64,000 bases of DNA from an uncultured Succinivibrio sp. (GTDB lineage Bacteria > Pseudomonadota > Gammaproteobacteria > Enterobacterales > Succinivibrionaceae), in assembly GCA_900770725.1 (NCBI GenBank), contig CAAGLL010000035.1, forward strand, positions 1 through 64,000, in the 5' to 3' direction. The position numbers were made by a program, and so were the translations under genes. The notes below the pieces were generated by a model that saw only the letters and a list, made by a program, of their open reading frames with translations, made no database searches and was not told the origin of the DNA. Numbering within the stretch: position 1 is the first letter of the stretch; each line of letters starts with the position of its first letter. Below, in pieces: positions 8,082 through 16,252 of the stretch.

Positions 8082-9029
8082 TCAGGGATGCACCAGGGTG
8101 AAGCGGGAAGGCTCCGCCTGATGCCCGAACTCGTGGCTGTAGGCGCAAAGCGGGCCGCCGATGCCTGCGCTGTAGTCGCAGCAGATGACGTTTGAAGACA
8201 GGGGCCTGGGATTTGAGGTCGGCTTGAGCCAGTAGTGGCCTATGAACACCAGCCCCTCTATCTCCGGGGCCTTGCGGGTGTAAGGGGTGCTGAAGGCCTT
8301 GAGCCGATCCTTCTCCTTGTCAGAGCAGTTGAGCGAGATCCCGTCGTCGTAGAGGTCGGGGGCCGAGTCCTGCCACCAGCGCACGCGCATCTTGCAGCGG
8401 ACCAGGCCGTTCTTGTCGGTAAAGCTCAGGTGGTAGGGAAGCCTGGCCTCCGGCCCCTTGAGCAGGACGTCGGCAGCCCTGCCCTGGCGCGAGAGCTTGC
8501 TCGCCATGCGCGAAAGGCTCTTGCAGCCCTCAAGGCACAGCGTGCCGTCGGTCGCGGCGCGGGTTATGGTCATCGACACCGGATCGAAGCAGGCATGGAC
8601 TGCCATGAAATCGAAGCGGCGAAGCCACATCGGCAGCGTCTTGAACCAGCCGACACACTCGCGGTGCAGCTGCGCGCCGACGTCTCCGAACTGCTTGAGG
8701 AACATCGCGTGCTGGCGCTCGTTGCCTTCGCTGTGCTTCCTCAGGTACCTGCCCTGATGCGAGGGATCCTCGGTGGCGTACATAACGGCGTTGAACTCGT
8801 GGTTGCCCAGGACGCAGAAGGCCGATCCCTCGTCGCACATGGACCTCACGAGCCTCACGGCCTCAAGCTGCTCCTCGCCGCGGTCTATGAGATCGCCTAA
8901 GAACACGGCCATGCGGTCCTGCGCGACATAGGCGCCGGACGACCGGGCCTTGCGGTACCCTAAGGCGCAAAGCAGCTTTTCAAGCAGCGATGCCTTGCCG
9001 TGAACGTCGCCTATCACGTCGTAAATCAT
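8082..9029 (-). CDS. PPP-family metallophosphoesterase (ApaH/Ser-Thr phosphatase type)
   Basis: Dinuclear-metal phosphoesterase of the PPP superfamily. All core motifs are present: GDVHG (residue 7), GDLIDRG near 46, GNHE near 77, and later His residues in MAVHACFD and FIGHYW. At 315 aa it is longer than ApaH (about 280) and the C-terminal third does not look like ApaH, so the substrate (dinucleoside tetraphosphate or phosphoprotein) cannot be fixed from sequence. The ATG at 9029 has AAGGT about 7 nt upstream. It lies directly downstream of tRNA-Pro on the same strand and could share its transcript. Confidence 0.85.
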   Translation of the reverse strand: MIYDVIGDVHGKASLLEKLLCALGYRKARSSGAYVAQDRMAVFLGDLIDRGEEQLEAVRLVRSMCDEGSAFCVLGNHEFNAVMYATEDPSHQGRYLRKHSEGNERQHAMFLKQFGDVGAQLHRECVGWFKTLPMWLRRFDFMAVHACFDPVSMTITRAATDGTLCLEGCKSLSRMASKLSRQGRAADVLLKGPEARLPYHLSFTDKNGLVRCKMRVRWWQDSAPDLYDDGISLNCSDKEKDRLKAFSTPYTRKAPEIEGLVFIGHYWLKPTSNPRPLSSNVICCDYSAGIGGPLCAYSHEFGHQAEPSRFTLVHP

Positions 9030-9085
9030 CTGGGACCTTGGCTTTTCCGGCAGGATGCCGGGAGGGGATGAAAAGGAAGAGTGCC

Positions 9086-9162
9086 TGGTCGGTGATACAA
9101 GATTCGAACTTGCGACCCTCTGTACCCAAAACAGATGCGCTACCAGGCTGCGCTAATCACCG
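9086..9162 (-). tRNA. tRNA-Pro (anticodon TGG)
   Basis: Read on the minus strand, the acceptor arm CGGTGAT pairs fully with ATCACCG, followed by discriminator A and an encoded CCA (9086-9088). The anticodon stem TCTGT/ACAGA holds the loop TTTGGGT, giving anticodon TGG. The T-loop TTCGAAT is standard and the D-arm carries GGTAGC. It has no visible defect. Confidence 0.96.
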
Positions 9163-9176
9163 ACTGGACGGGCAAG

Positions 9177-9185
9177 ATTCTAGCA
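9177..9185 (-). promoter_or_regulatory. extended -10 promoter for tRNA-Pro
   Basis: On the minus strand TGCTAGAAT forms a TGn-extended -10 element (TAGAAT, 5 of 6 to consensus) about 15 nt before the mature 5' end. A GC-rich stretch between it and the tRNA resembles a stringent discriminator. No good -35 was found. Confidence 0.5.
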
Positions 9186-9413
9186 AAAGCGCAGCGCAAA
9201 TGCACGGGCAATGCTGTTGCGTTTTGGAACATGAGACATAAATCTCCTTATACCTTCTACCATACCTGTCGCAAAAGCTAAACAAAGAAGGGACAACATC
9301 CAGAATGAGAATGGATGGTTAGCAGATTATCGGAAGCCCCTCAACTGGATTAGATAAACTGATGCAAAGGATTGAGAAACTAACAGGACACTGAGAAATA
9401 TCTGATAATTAAC

Positions 9414-10115
9414 TTAAGCTTTTACTAAATCTACTTGAGATTTGATACGCGTGATGAATTTTTCGTATGTAAGAGATGGCTGCGGCTCGGAAATAGTTTG
9501 ATCTATAGGATCAACTGCGACAAACCAAACAGCATCATAAAGTCGCTCAGCTAAAAGTCGTTGGCACATTATTCCTAAACGATCTATATATGAAATATCA
9601 TAAAAAGTTTTATCTGATTTGTAATGCGGTTCATTCGGCCGGTGTACGACTCTTCTAGAATCAGCGTCAGATTTTACAATCAAGACATAACAAAAAATAG
9701 GAGGATAACCATTACCATATAAGTTATATTTAACGGCAGAATTTGCATCAACAGCTGATCCAACTGCTTCTTCTGTTCTATTGTTAGCATTATTTCCAAA
9801 CGAACTACTTATGGATTTAAGTTCAACAGCAACAATAAGTTTCTTTTCATAAAATGCTAAAATATCCCATTGCTTTGTTGGTCTAAACCACCCTGGAAGT
9901 TCCATATTCTTGTTACCAAAAAAGACATCCTTTTCTGATAATCCACAGTTCATCAATTCATTGCAAATCTCTTTTGCCAAAGGATCAAGATGTTTGCCAG
10001 AGGTAACACCTGAACGAGCTCCTCTATCTGAATGACCATGCTTACGTTGATTTTCAGACGCTTCGTTTTGCAACTTAAAAAGTTCCAGAATAGCGTGCTT
10101 AATATTATTATTCAT
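9414..10115 (-). CDS. PaeR7I/XhoI-type type II restriction endonuclease
   Basis: Predicted to cut CTCGAG, by resemblance to R.PaeR7I. Diagnostic blocks are GWFRPTKQWDILAF followed by LIVAVELKS (a PD-(D/E)xK-type core with the Asp and the ExK) and then SFGNNANNRTEEAVGSA, a near-signature stretch of this family. At 233 aa it is about the length of R.PaeR7I. The ATG overlaps the end of the methyltransferase gene by 8 nt, giving the usual methylase-then-nuclease order. GC content is far below the flanks, so the pair was probably acquired by transfer. Specificity is inferred, not shown. Confidence 0.9.
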   Translation of the reverse strand: MNNNIKHAILELFKLQNEASENQRKHGHSDRGARSGVTSGKHLDPLAKEICNELMNCGLSEKDVFFGNKNMELPGWFRPTKQWDILAFYEKKLIVAVELKSISSSFGNNANNRTEEAVGSAVDANSAVKYNLYGNGYPPIFCYVLIVKSDADSRRVVHRPNEPHYKSDKTFYDISYIDRLGIMCQRLLAERLYDAVWFVAVDPIDQTISEPQPSLTYEKFITRIKSQVDLVKA

Positions 10116-11646
10116 ATTGCTGGTAAATCCTGTTAGTAATTGAAGACGCCAATTTTATATCTCTAGACTCAAACGCATGTCTTAGTTCATTTCTATATTC
10201 AGGCAAAATTGATGAATATTTTGGAATTCTCAATTTTCTTAAATATTGAGCCTGTAGTCGAAGCGAGCCCCCACGCATCCTTACACCAATATTTGCAATC
10301 ATATGATTTAAAAGATCCGACAATAAAATTCCACCAAGCACTTTTAAATCCCATATATCAGATGTCATCCAATAAAAATTGTGATGAGGATAGAATCTTC
10401 CTTCATCCAAGATCGGGGCAATTCTTTGAGAAATATCTTTAACGAGTAATTTTTGTTTATTTACAAGTCCAGGAATTACCTTATCTACTGTCTTGTACCA
10501 TTCGTTTGGATTTTTCTTAGAAATATATCTAGATATAAGATCAATACGATGATTCGCAAAGTAGTTTTCCAAGCGAGGATAATCATCAAGATTTACGAGC
10601 TTCTTGTTTTTTTCCCATGGATTGATCAGCCATCTTACTGGATTATCAGGCAGCTTTCCATCAACGATGTCACGGCCATAAGCAAGAGGTAGCAATCTGC
10701 TTTCTTCGACAACATTTTTGTTTTTAACTATAAAAACATCATCTTTTCCTGTTGCAATACCAATTCCCAATGTAATGTCACTTTCCTCAAGGGTTGGAAT
10801 CTGTTGAAATTTTTCTTGAACTTCCTCGCAACAATAAAAATTCCCCTTTGGGAGCAATTCTTTTATTGGTTTTTTATAAAATTTTAAAATTGTTTTTGCA
10901 TCAGTTTCAGAAAATTCACTAGTGCACTCAAAATTAAATGTTTTGGAATTTTGGTGGCTTATTAATGTAATTGCTGGGTAGGCTGTTACATTTCGCTCAA
11001 AACAATCAACATCATGCATTTTACAGTTAAAATTTACATAATAGTTGTCTTCTATAAATTTTCTGATTTTTTTTCCGTATTGATTTTTTTGCCAACGGTC
11101 AGAACATATAAAAATTAATTTGCCTTGTTTTGATAAAGTTCGCAATCCCTTTTCGATAAAGGCAACATACATGTCTGTTCCAAGAGTAAAAGTATTTAAA
11201 ATGGATGAATAAAACTTTCTTAAGGATAACGGGATATCTGTGGCTCGCACATATGGTGGATTACCAATTACTATATCAACATTTTCCTCTTGGCATTTCA
11301 TAAAATCACTACAATGAAACCACGCTTTAATAAGATCATTGCTGCTTTTTTTATCAAAATATCTAATTAGAATCTCAAAAACATTGTTCTTAGCAATCTC
11401 TATTGAATCACTATCAATCTCGTAAAATGAAGCTGCAGATATCAGCTTTTCCACATTTGTTTTGTTTCGCTTAGCTGATTCACACAATCTTTTTACTATT
11501 TCTTCCAAAAAACTTCCTTCGCCACAGCATGGTTCAACAATTTTAATTTGCGAAAGATTTTTTGTTTCAGAATACCCAATTAGATCAAGCATGAAATCAA
11601 CAACCCATTTCCTGGTATAAATTACCCCATCATTGATCTTATTCAT
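10108..11646 (-). CDS. N6-adenine DNA methyltransferase of the PaeR7I-type R-M pair
   Basis: Gamma-class N6-adenine methyltransferase that should protect the host at the partner nuclease's site, presumably CTCGAG. SAM motif I appears as VEPCCGEGSFLEEI near residue 37, and the catalytic NPPY is in VIGNPPYVRATDI near residue 130. The C-terminal half, with AYGRDIV and WYKTVDK blocks, is typical of the target-recognition part of Eco57I-like methylases. At 512 aa it is close to M.PaeR7I. The ATG at 11646 follows an AT-rich leader with only a weak RBS. No controller (C) protein gene is present. Confidence 0.9.
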   Translation of the reverse strand: MNKINDGVIYTRKWVVDFMLDLIGYSETKNLSQIKIVEPCCGEGSFLEEIVKRLCESAKRNKTNVEKLISAASFYEIDSDSIEIAKNNVFEILIRYFDKKSSNDLIKAWFHCSDFMKCQEENVDIVIGNPPYVRATDIPLSLRKFYSSILNTFTLGTDMYVAFIEKGLRTLSKQGKLIFICSDRWQKNQYGKKIRKFIEDNYYVNFNCKMHDVDCFERNVTAYPAITLISHQNSKTFNFECTSEFSETDAKTILKFYKKPIKELLPKGNFYCCEEVQEKFQQIPTLEESDITLGIGIATGKDDVFIVKNKNVVEESRLLPLAYGRDIVDGKLPDNPVRWLINPWEKNKKLVNLDDYPRLENYFANHRIDLISRYISKKNPNEWYKTVDKVIPGLVNKQKLLVKDISQRIAPILDEGRFYPHHNFYWMTSDIWDLKVLGGILLSDLLNHMIANIGVRMRGGSLRLQAQYLRKLRIPKYSSILPEYRNELRHAFESRDIKLASSITNRIYQQYE

Positions 11647-11947
11647 ACTTGCTCTCTTATTTATTAAATTTTAATTTTGAATTCTTTATTGCTAGGTTTA
11701 ATTTTAATTTTTTATATCTCTTGATTTTATTAACTGTTATGAATGACATACCCAGCAACTACCGGGTATGTCATTCATTTAGCTGGTGTGACGAATCATT
11801 CCTACTGCAAGGTGCAACTTGCGCCCTTCCGTAGTGGGTCCAATGTTTAACATGCGTCTGTTGATGCCCAACAAGCACTCTGTATTAAATCACTAACGAC
11901 TTTGATACGCCTCACCGATTTCAGAACTTGTATTCAGGATCCTTTAT
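11647..11947. other. AT-rich right flank of the R-M island
   Basis: No gene is seen. The first 90 bp are very AT-rich and should hold the methylase promoter. The perfect inverted repeat at 11739-11778 is listed separately. The remaining 170 bp return toward the GC content of the chromosome and contain no obvious att site or transposase remnant. Confidence 0.5.
11739..11778. repeat. perfect 15-bp inverted repeat
   Basis: The arms ATGAATGACATACCC (11739-11753) and its exact complement (11764-11778) flank a 10-nt loop. Neither strand has a clear T-tract after it, so it is not a textbook terminator. It lies about 95 bp upstream of the methyltransferase start. It could be an operator, an mRNA-stability hairpin or a mobile-element end. 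Confidence 0.85.
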
Positions 11948-13117
11948 TCAGGCCTTGGGCTTGATAAGCTCCCTCAGGTGGCTCAGGTTCTCGAGCGCGG
12001 CGTTCAGCGTCTCATCCTTCTTTGCGAAGTGGAACCTGATGTAGCGGCGCTCGTCGCGCGCGAAGAAGCTCGAGCCCGGCACGGCGCCGACCTTCACTAT
12101 CCTGGCAAGGTCCTCGCAGAACTCGTAGTCGGAGCCGTAGTTGAACTCGCTTATGTCCACGAGCACGAAGTAGGTGCCCTGGGGCTTGAAGTACTTGAGG
12201 CCTATCTTGTCCAGCCCGCTTAGGAAGAGGTTGCGGTGGTGGGTGTAGTCGGCCTTGAGATCCTCATAGTAGGAAGGCGGCAGCTTGAGCCCAGCGACCA
12301 CGGCCTCCTGCAGCGGCGCGGCCGCCCCGATGGTCAGGAAGTCGTGGACCTTGCGGCACGCCTCGATGACCCTTGCCGGCGCGAAGATGTAGCCGATGCG
12401 CCAGCCGGTGATGGAGTAGGTCTTGGAGAGCGAGTTGCACATCACGGTGCGCTCCCTCATGCCAGGCAGCGTCGCGAAGTAGGTGTGGTGGAACGGCTCG
12501 TAGACGATGTGCTCGTACACCTCGTCGGTGATGACGAAGGCGTCGTGCTTCTCGACGATCCTGGCGATCTCCATGAGCTCGTCGCGCGTGAACACCCTGC
12601 CCGACGGGTTTGAAGGGTTGCAGAGGATGAGCGCCTTGGCGCCGTCCGCGAAGGCCTGGTCAAGCTCCTTGGGATCGAAGGTGAAGTCGGGGGCGTGCAG
12701 CTCGACGTAGATTGGCTGCGCGCCGGCCAGGACCGCGTCGGCGCCGTAGTTCTCGTAGAAGGGCGAGAAGATGGCTATCTTGTCGCCGGGGTTCAGGGTC
12801 GAGAGCACCGCGCACATCATGGCCTCGGTGCCGCCGCAGGTGATCACGAGCTCCGAGCCCGGGTCGACGTCAAGCCCGGTGTCGCGCTTGAGCTTGGCCG
12901 CCAGCGCCTCGCGGGTGTTCTGCGCGCCCCAGGTGATGGCGTACTGGTGCGGGCCAACGGGCGCCACCTGGGCCAGGCGCTCGGTGACGGCCTTGGGCGG
13001 ATCGAAGTCGGGGAAGCCCTGTGAGAGGTTGACTGCGCCGTACTTGTTGCAGACGCGGGTCATGCGCCTGATGACGGAATCCGTGAAGTGTGATGATTTT
13101 TCGCTAGTGGGTATCAT
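11948..13117 (-). CDS. class I/II PLP aminotransferase (methionine/aspartate type)
   Basis: Fold-type I aminotransferase. The N-terminus reads VNLSQGFPDFDPP, as in YbdL-type methionine aminotransferases and kynurenine aminotransferases. Other features are CNPSNPSGRVF near residue 170, the cofactor Asp in VITDEVYEH, the PLP Lys in NSLSKTYSITGWRIGY near residue 240, and the substrate Arg in RRYIRFHFA near 365. At 389 aa its length is normal. It is the last gene after metQ-metN-metI and a 2-hydroxyacid dehydrogenase, 71 nt downstream on the same strand. The context suggests a methionine-related 2-oxo acid substrate; this is inference. Confidence 0.88.
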   Translation of the reverse strand: MIPTSEKSSHFTDSVIRRMTRVCNKYGAVNLSQGFPDFDPPKAVTERLAQVAPVGPHQYAITWGAQNTREALAAKLKRDTGLDVDPGSELVITCGGTEAMMCAVLSTLNPGDKIAIFSPFYENYGADAVLAGAQPIYVELHAPDFTFDPKELDQAFADGAKALILCNPSNPSGRVFTRDELMEIARIVEKHDAFVITDEVYEHIVYEPFHHTYFATLPGMRERTVMCNSLSKTYSITGWRIGYIFAPARVIEACRKVHDFLTIGAAAPLQEAVVAGLKLPPSYYEDLKADYTHHRNLFLSGLDKIGLKYFKPQGTYFVLVDISEFNYGSDYEFCEDLARIVKVGAVPGSSFFARDERRYIRFHFAKKDETLNAALENLSHLRELIKPKA

Positions 13118-13188
13118 TTTCAGTTGCGTTCCATTGATGCGGCCGCGGTTTCTCCGCAGCCGTCGATTAATAATATTCCTGCCGCCCC

Positions 13189-14559
13189 TCAGAGCGCGTA
13201 GCCGTCGTGCGGGTTGAACAGGTTGTCAGGATCGAAGGCCGCCTTGACCTTGAGCATCAGCTCGCGCTCGTCCTTGTGCGCATGCTCGAGGAAGTAGCGG
13301 CGCTTGGCCTTGCCTATGCCGTGCTCGCCCGAGAGCATCCCGCCCTTCTCGTAGGCGCTGTCGTAGACGCGGCGCAGCACGCGGTCCAGGCGCGCAGGCC
13401 AGGCGGCGTCCGGGATCTGATCCTTGAGCACACACAGGTGGACGTTGCCGTCGCCCGCGTGCCCGAAGGCCACGATGCGCACGCCCTCCTCGTCTGAGAT
13501 CTGGTTGACCGAGGCCACGAAGGGCGCGATCTGATCCAGCGGCACCACGGTGTCCACCGGCTCCCAGGGGCCCGAGGCCTTGACGGCGCGGGCGAGCGCG
13601 CCCCTGATCTCCCAGACGTCGGCGGCAAGCTTCGGATCAGACAGCGGCACGACCTCGAAGGCCCCGTTCTTCCTGACCACCTCCCCGCATTTCTCAAGCC
13701 GCTCCTCGACGCTCTTGCGCGTGCCGTCGAAGGTCACGATGAGGTAGGCCACCGCGGAGGGCACCGGGAACTGCTTGCCCAGGAACTTCTCGCCGCAGGC
13801 GATCACCTTCTTCTCCTGGAACTCGATGGCGGTCGGATCGAGGTGCGCGCCCAGGATGGCGTTGACGCTCCTGATGCCGTCTGCAAGGCTGTGGTAGGCG
13901 AGGATGGCGCTGAGCGAGTACTCGGGCAGCGGCACGAGCTTCAGCGTCACCGAGACGATGACGCCAAGCGATCCCTCCGATCCGATGACGCACTCCTTGA
14001 GGTTGAGGCCGGTGGCGTTCTTGCGCACCTTGCGCCCCAGCGTCACGAGCTCCCCGTCGGGGCGCACGAGGTCGAGCGAGAGCACGTAGTCGCGGGTGAC
14101 GCCGTACTTGACCGCCCTCATGCCGCCGCTGTTCATCGCGACGTTGCCGCCGATGGTTCCGAGCTTCTCGGCAGGATCAGGCGGGTACATGCAGCCGCGC
14201 GCCTCGACGCAGGCGATGAGATCCTTGAGCGTGATCCCAGGCTCCACGGTGATGCTCATGGTCGGCTCGTCGAAGCTTATGACCTTGTCCATGCCGCTCA
14301 TGTCGAGCACCAGCCCGCCCTCGGGGACGGTGGCGCCGACCAGGTTGGTGCCGCCTGAGCGCACCACGACCGGGACTTTGTGCTTGCCCGCAAGCTTGAC
14401 CGCCGCGATGACGTCATCGCGGCCGTCGGCCTTCAGGTAGGCGTCGGCGCGGCCCTTCAAGGCGCCCACGAAGTCGGTGAGGAACCTAGGCGGGATCTGA
14501 TCCCCCTCGATGACCTGGCCCTTTACGGCCTGCTTCAGTTCAGAGACGAAATCTGCCAT
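13189..14559 (-). CDS. FAD-linked 2-hydroxyacid dehydrogenase (GlcD/D-lactate dehydrogenase type)
   Basis: Flavoprotein of the PCMH/VAO superfamily that oxidises a D-2-hydroxy acid to the 2-oxo acid. The FAD-binding part shows VPVVVRSGGTNLVGATVPEGG near residue 60, split here around the glycine loop, and GTIGGNVAMNSGGMRAVKYG near 130. The C-terminal FAD-oxidase domain has GHAGDGNVHLCVL near residue 370 and SGEHGIGKAKR near 415, which carry the conserved His residues. There is no iron-sulphur domain and no glcE/glcF partner. The ATG at 14559 has GAGGAGG nearby and follows metI by 12 nt. The substrate is unknown; position in a methionine-uptake operon hints at 2-hydroxy-4-methylthiobutanoate. 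Confidence 0.88.
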   Translation of the reverse strand: MADFVSELKQAVKGQVIEGDQIPPRFLTDFVGALKGRADAYLKADGRDDVIAAVKLAGKHKVPVVVRSGGTNLVGATVPEGGLVLDMSGMDKVISFDEPTMSITVEPGITLKDLIACVEARGCMYPPDPAEKLGTIGGNVAMNSGGMRAVKYGVTRDYVLSLDLVRPDGELVTLGRKVRKNATGLNLKECVIGSEGSLGVIVSVTLKLVPLPEYSLSAILAYHSLADGIRSVNAILGAHLDPTAIEFQEKKVIACGEKFLGKQFPVPSAVAYLIVTFDGTRKSVEERLEKCGEVVRKNGAFEVVPLSDPKLAADVWEIRGALARAVKASGPWEPVDTVVPLDQIAPFVASVNQISDEEGVRIVAFGHAGDGNVHLCVLKDQIPDAAWPARLDRVLRRVYDSAYEKGGMLSGEHGIGKAKRRYFLEHAHKDERELMLKVKAAFDPDNLFNPHDGYAL

Positions 14560-14571
14560 TTGCTTTCCTCC

Positions 14572-15234
14572 TCAGTGGGTGAACTTCGAGGCGACATAGT
14601 CGCCAAGATGCTGGGAGATCTGGACGATGACGACGAGGACCACGATCGTGAAGATCATGACGCCGGTCTCGTAGCGGTAGTAGCCGTACTGCACTGCCAG
14701 GTTGCCGATCCCGCCGCCGCCGACCATGCCGGCCATGGCGCTGCAGCCGATGAGGTTGATGAAGACCACCGTCACCGCGCGGGCGATCGACGGGGCCGCC
14801 TCGCGCAGCAGCACCTTCCTTACTATGAGCAGGCTGCGCGCGCCGGTGGCGAGCGCCGCCTCGATGACGCCGCCGTCCACTTCCTTGAGGCCGCCCTCGA
14901 CGAGGCGGGCGAGGAAGACGGTCGCGGCGATGGTCATCGGCACCGACGCGGCCACCGGGCCTATCTTGGTGCCGACGAGGTAGAAGGTCAGCGGGAGCGT
15001 GAACACCACGAGGATGATGAAGGGGATCGACCTTATGAAGTTCACGATGCCCGAGGCGATGGAGTTCAAAGCGCGGTTCTTGAAGAAGGCATCAGTCTCG
15101 GTAAGGTAGAGCGCAAAGCCCAGCAAGAGCCCGAGCACCAGGCTCAGCGCGAAGGAGATCCCCATCATGATCGCGGTCTCGTAGAAGGCTTTCCAAAGCT
15201 CGTTGTGGAGGATCCTCAAAGTCTGTTCAAGCAT
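14572..15234 (-). CDS. metI: methionine ABC transporter permease
   Basis: Inner-membrane permease of the MetNIQ importer. Five to six hydrophobic segments are visible, with the EAA loop ATGARSLLIVRKVLLREAAP near residue 135 that docks onto the ATPase, and the typical SAMAGMVGGGGIGNLA. I chose the ATG at 15234 over an in-frame start at 15267 because AAGGAGG lies about 7 nt before it and the protein then begins at the family-typical MLEQTL. It overlaps the end of metN by 8 nt, so translation is coupled. Confidence 0.93.
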   Translation of the reverse strand: MLEQTLRILHNELWKAFYETAIMMGISFALSLVLGLLLGFALYLTETDAFFKNRALNSIASGIVNFIRSIPFIILVVFTLPLTFYLVGTKIGPVAASVPMTIAATVFLARLVEGGLKEVDGGVIEAALATGARSLLIVRKVLLREAAPSIARAVTVVFINLIGCSAMAGMVGGGGIGNLAVQYGYYRYETGVMIFTIVVLVVIVQISQHLGDYVASKFTH

Positions 15235-16252
15235 TTCCCGCCTCCTTGTACGGCGTGATGCCGGCACGCTCGCGGATGTAGGCGAGCACCTCCTCGCGCT
15301 TGCGCTCGGAGACCGTCCTCAGGCTCACGAGCAGCACGCCCAGGGGCTTGTGCCTTATGTAGTCGATCTTCCCAGCGATGATCGAGAGGTCGGTGCCAAA
15401 GCGCCTTGCCACCTCGGATATCACCGCGTCGTAGGCGTGCTCCTCCTTGAAGGTGAGGAGGAACAGGTCCTTCTCGCGCTCGAGCACTTCCTTTGGCAGT
15501 TCGTAATCGGCCGCGCGGGAGACGAGGTCGCGCGCGGGCTTGGACTTGGGGTGCGCGAAGATGTCGTAGGCGTCGCCCACCTCGACGACACTGCCCTTGT
15601 CCATGACCGCGATGCGGTCGAAGAGCGAGCGGGCCACCTGCTCCTGGTGGGTGATGAAGACCACCGTGATCGGGTAGCTCTCCTTGATCCTCTTGAGCGC
15701 CTCGACTACCTCGGCGGTGTTGTCGGGATCGAGCGCCGAGGTGGCCTCGTCGCAAAGCAGGATCTCAGGCTTGTTGGCAAGCGCCCTGGCGATGGCCACG
15801 CGCTGCTTCTGCCCGCCCGAGAGGCTGCCCGGGTAGAGGCGGATCTTGTCCTCAAGCCCAACGAGCCTTAGGAGATCCACCACCCTGGGAGCGATCTGCG
15901 CCCTGGGGGTGCCGGAGGCCTCGAGGGCGAAGGCCACGTTGTCGAACACCGTGGCATTCTTGATTAAGTTGAAGTGCTGGAAGATCATCCCGATCTTCAG
16001 CCTTAGCTTCGAGAGCTCGCGCCCCTTGAGCGCGGTGACGTCCTTGCCGTCCACGAGCACCCGGCCCGAGGTCGGGCGCTGGAGCAGGTTCACGGTGCGC
16101 ACGAGCGTGGACTTGCCGGCGCCCGAGGCGCCGACGATCCCGAAGAACTCGCCCTTTTCTATGGAGAGGCTCACGCCCCCAACGGCAGTGAAGCGCTCGC
16201 TGCCGCGGGTGAACTCAACCCCGACGTTGTCGAACTTGATGATCTCGGACAT
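15227..16252 (-). CDS. metN: methionine ABC transporter ATP-binding protein
   Basis: ATPase of the MetNIQ importer. Walker A is GASGAGKST near residue 40, the Q-loop is in MIFQHFNLI, the ABC signature is LSGGQKQRVAIARAL, and Walker B with the catalytic Glu is ILLCDEATSALDP followed by the H-loop FITHQ. The last 85 residues form the C-terminal NIL/ACT-like regulatory domain that senses methionine in MetN proteins, so transinhibition is expected. The ATG at 16252 overlaps the metQ stop as TGATG and is preferred over a start at 16267. Confidence 0.95.
   Translation of the reverse strand: MSEIIKFDNVGVEFTRGSERFTAVGGVSLSIEKGEFFGIVGASGAGKSTLVRTVNLLQRPTSGRVLVDGKDVTALKGRELSKLRLKIGMIFQHFNLIKNATVFDNVAFALEASGTPRAQIAPRVVDLLRLVGLEDKIRLYPGSLSGGQKQRVAIARALANKPEILLCDEATSALDPDNTAEVVEALKRIKESYPITVVFITHQEQVARSLFDRIAVMDKGSVVEVGDAYDIFAHPKSKPARDLVSRAADYELPKEVLEREKDLFLLTFKEEHAYDAVISEVARRFGTDLSIIAGKIDYIRHKPLGVLLVSLRTVSERKREEVLAYIRERAGITPYKEAGNA

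Noticed and set aside
9086..11947. Integration of the R-M island into the tRNA-Pro 3' end
   Set aside because: The island lies on the 5' side of the tRNA and no duplicated tRNA segment or integrase was found.
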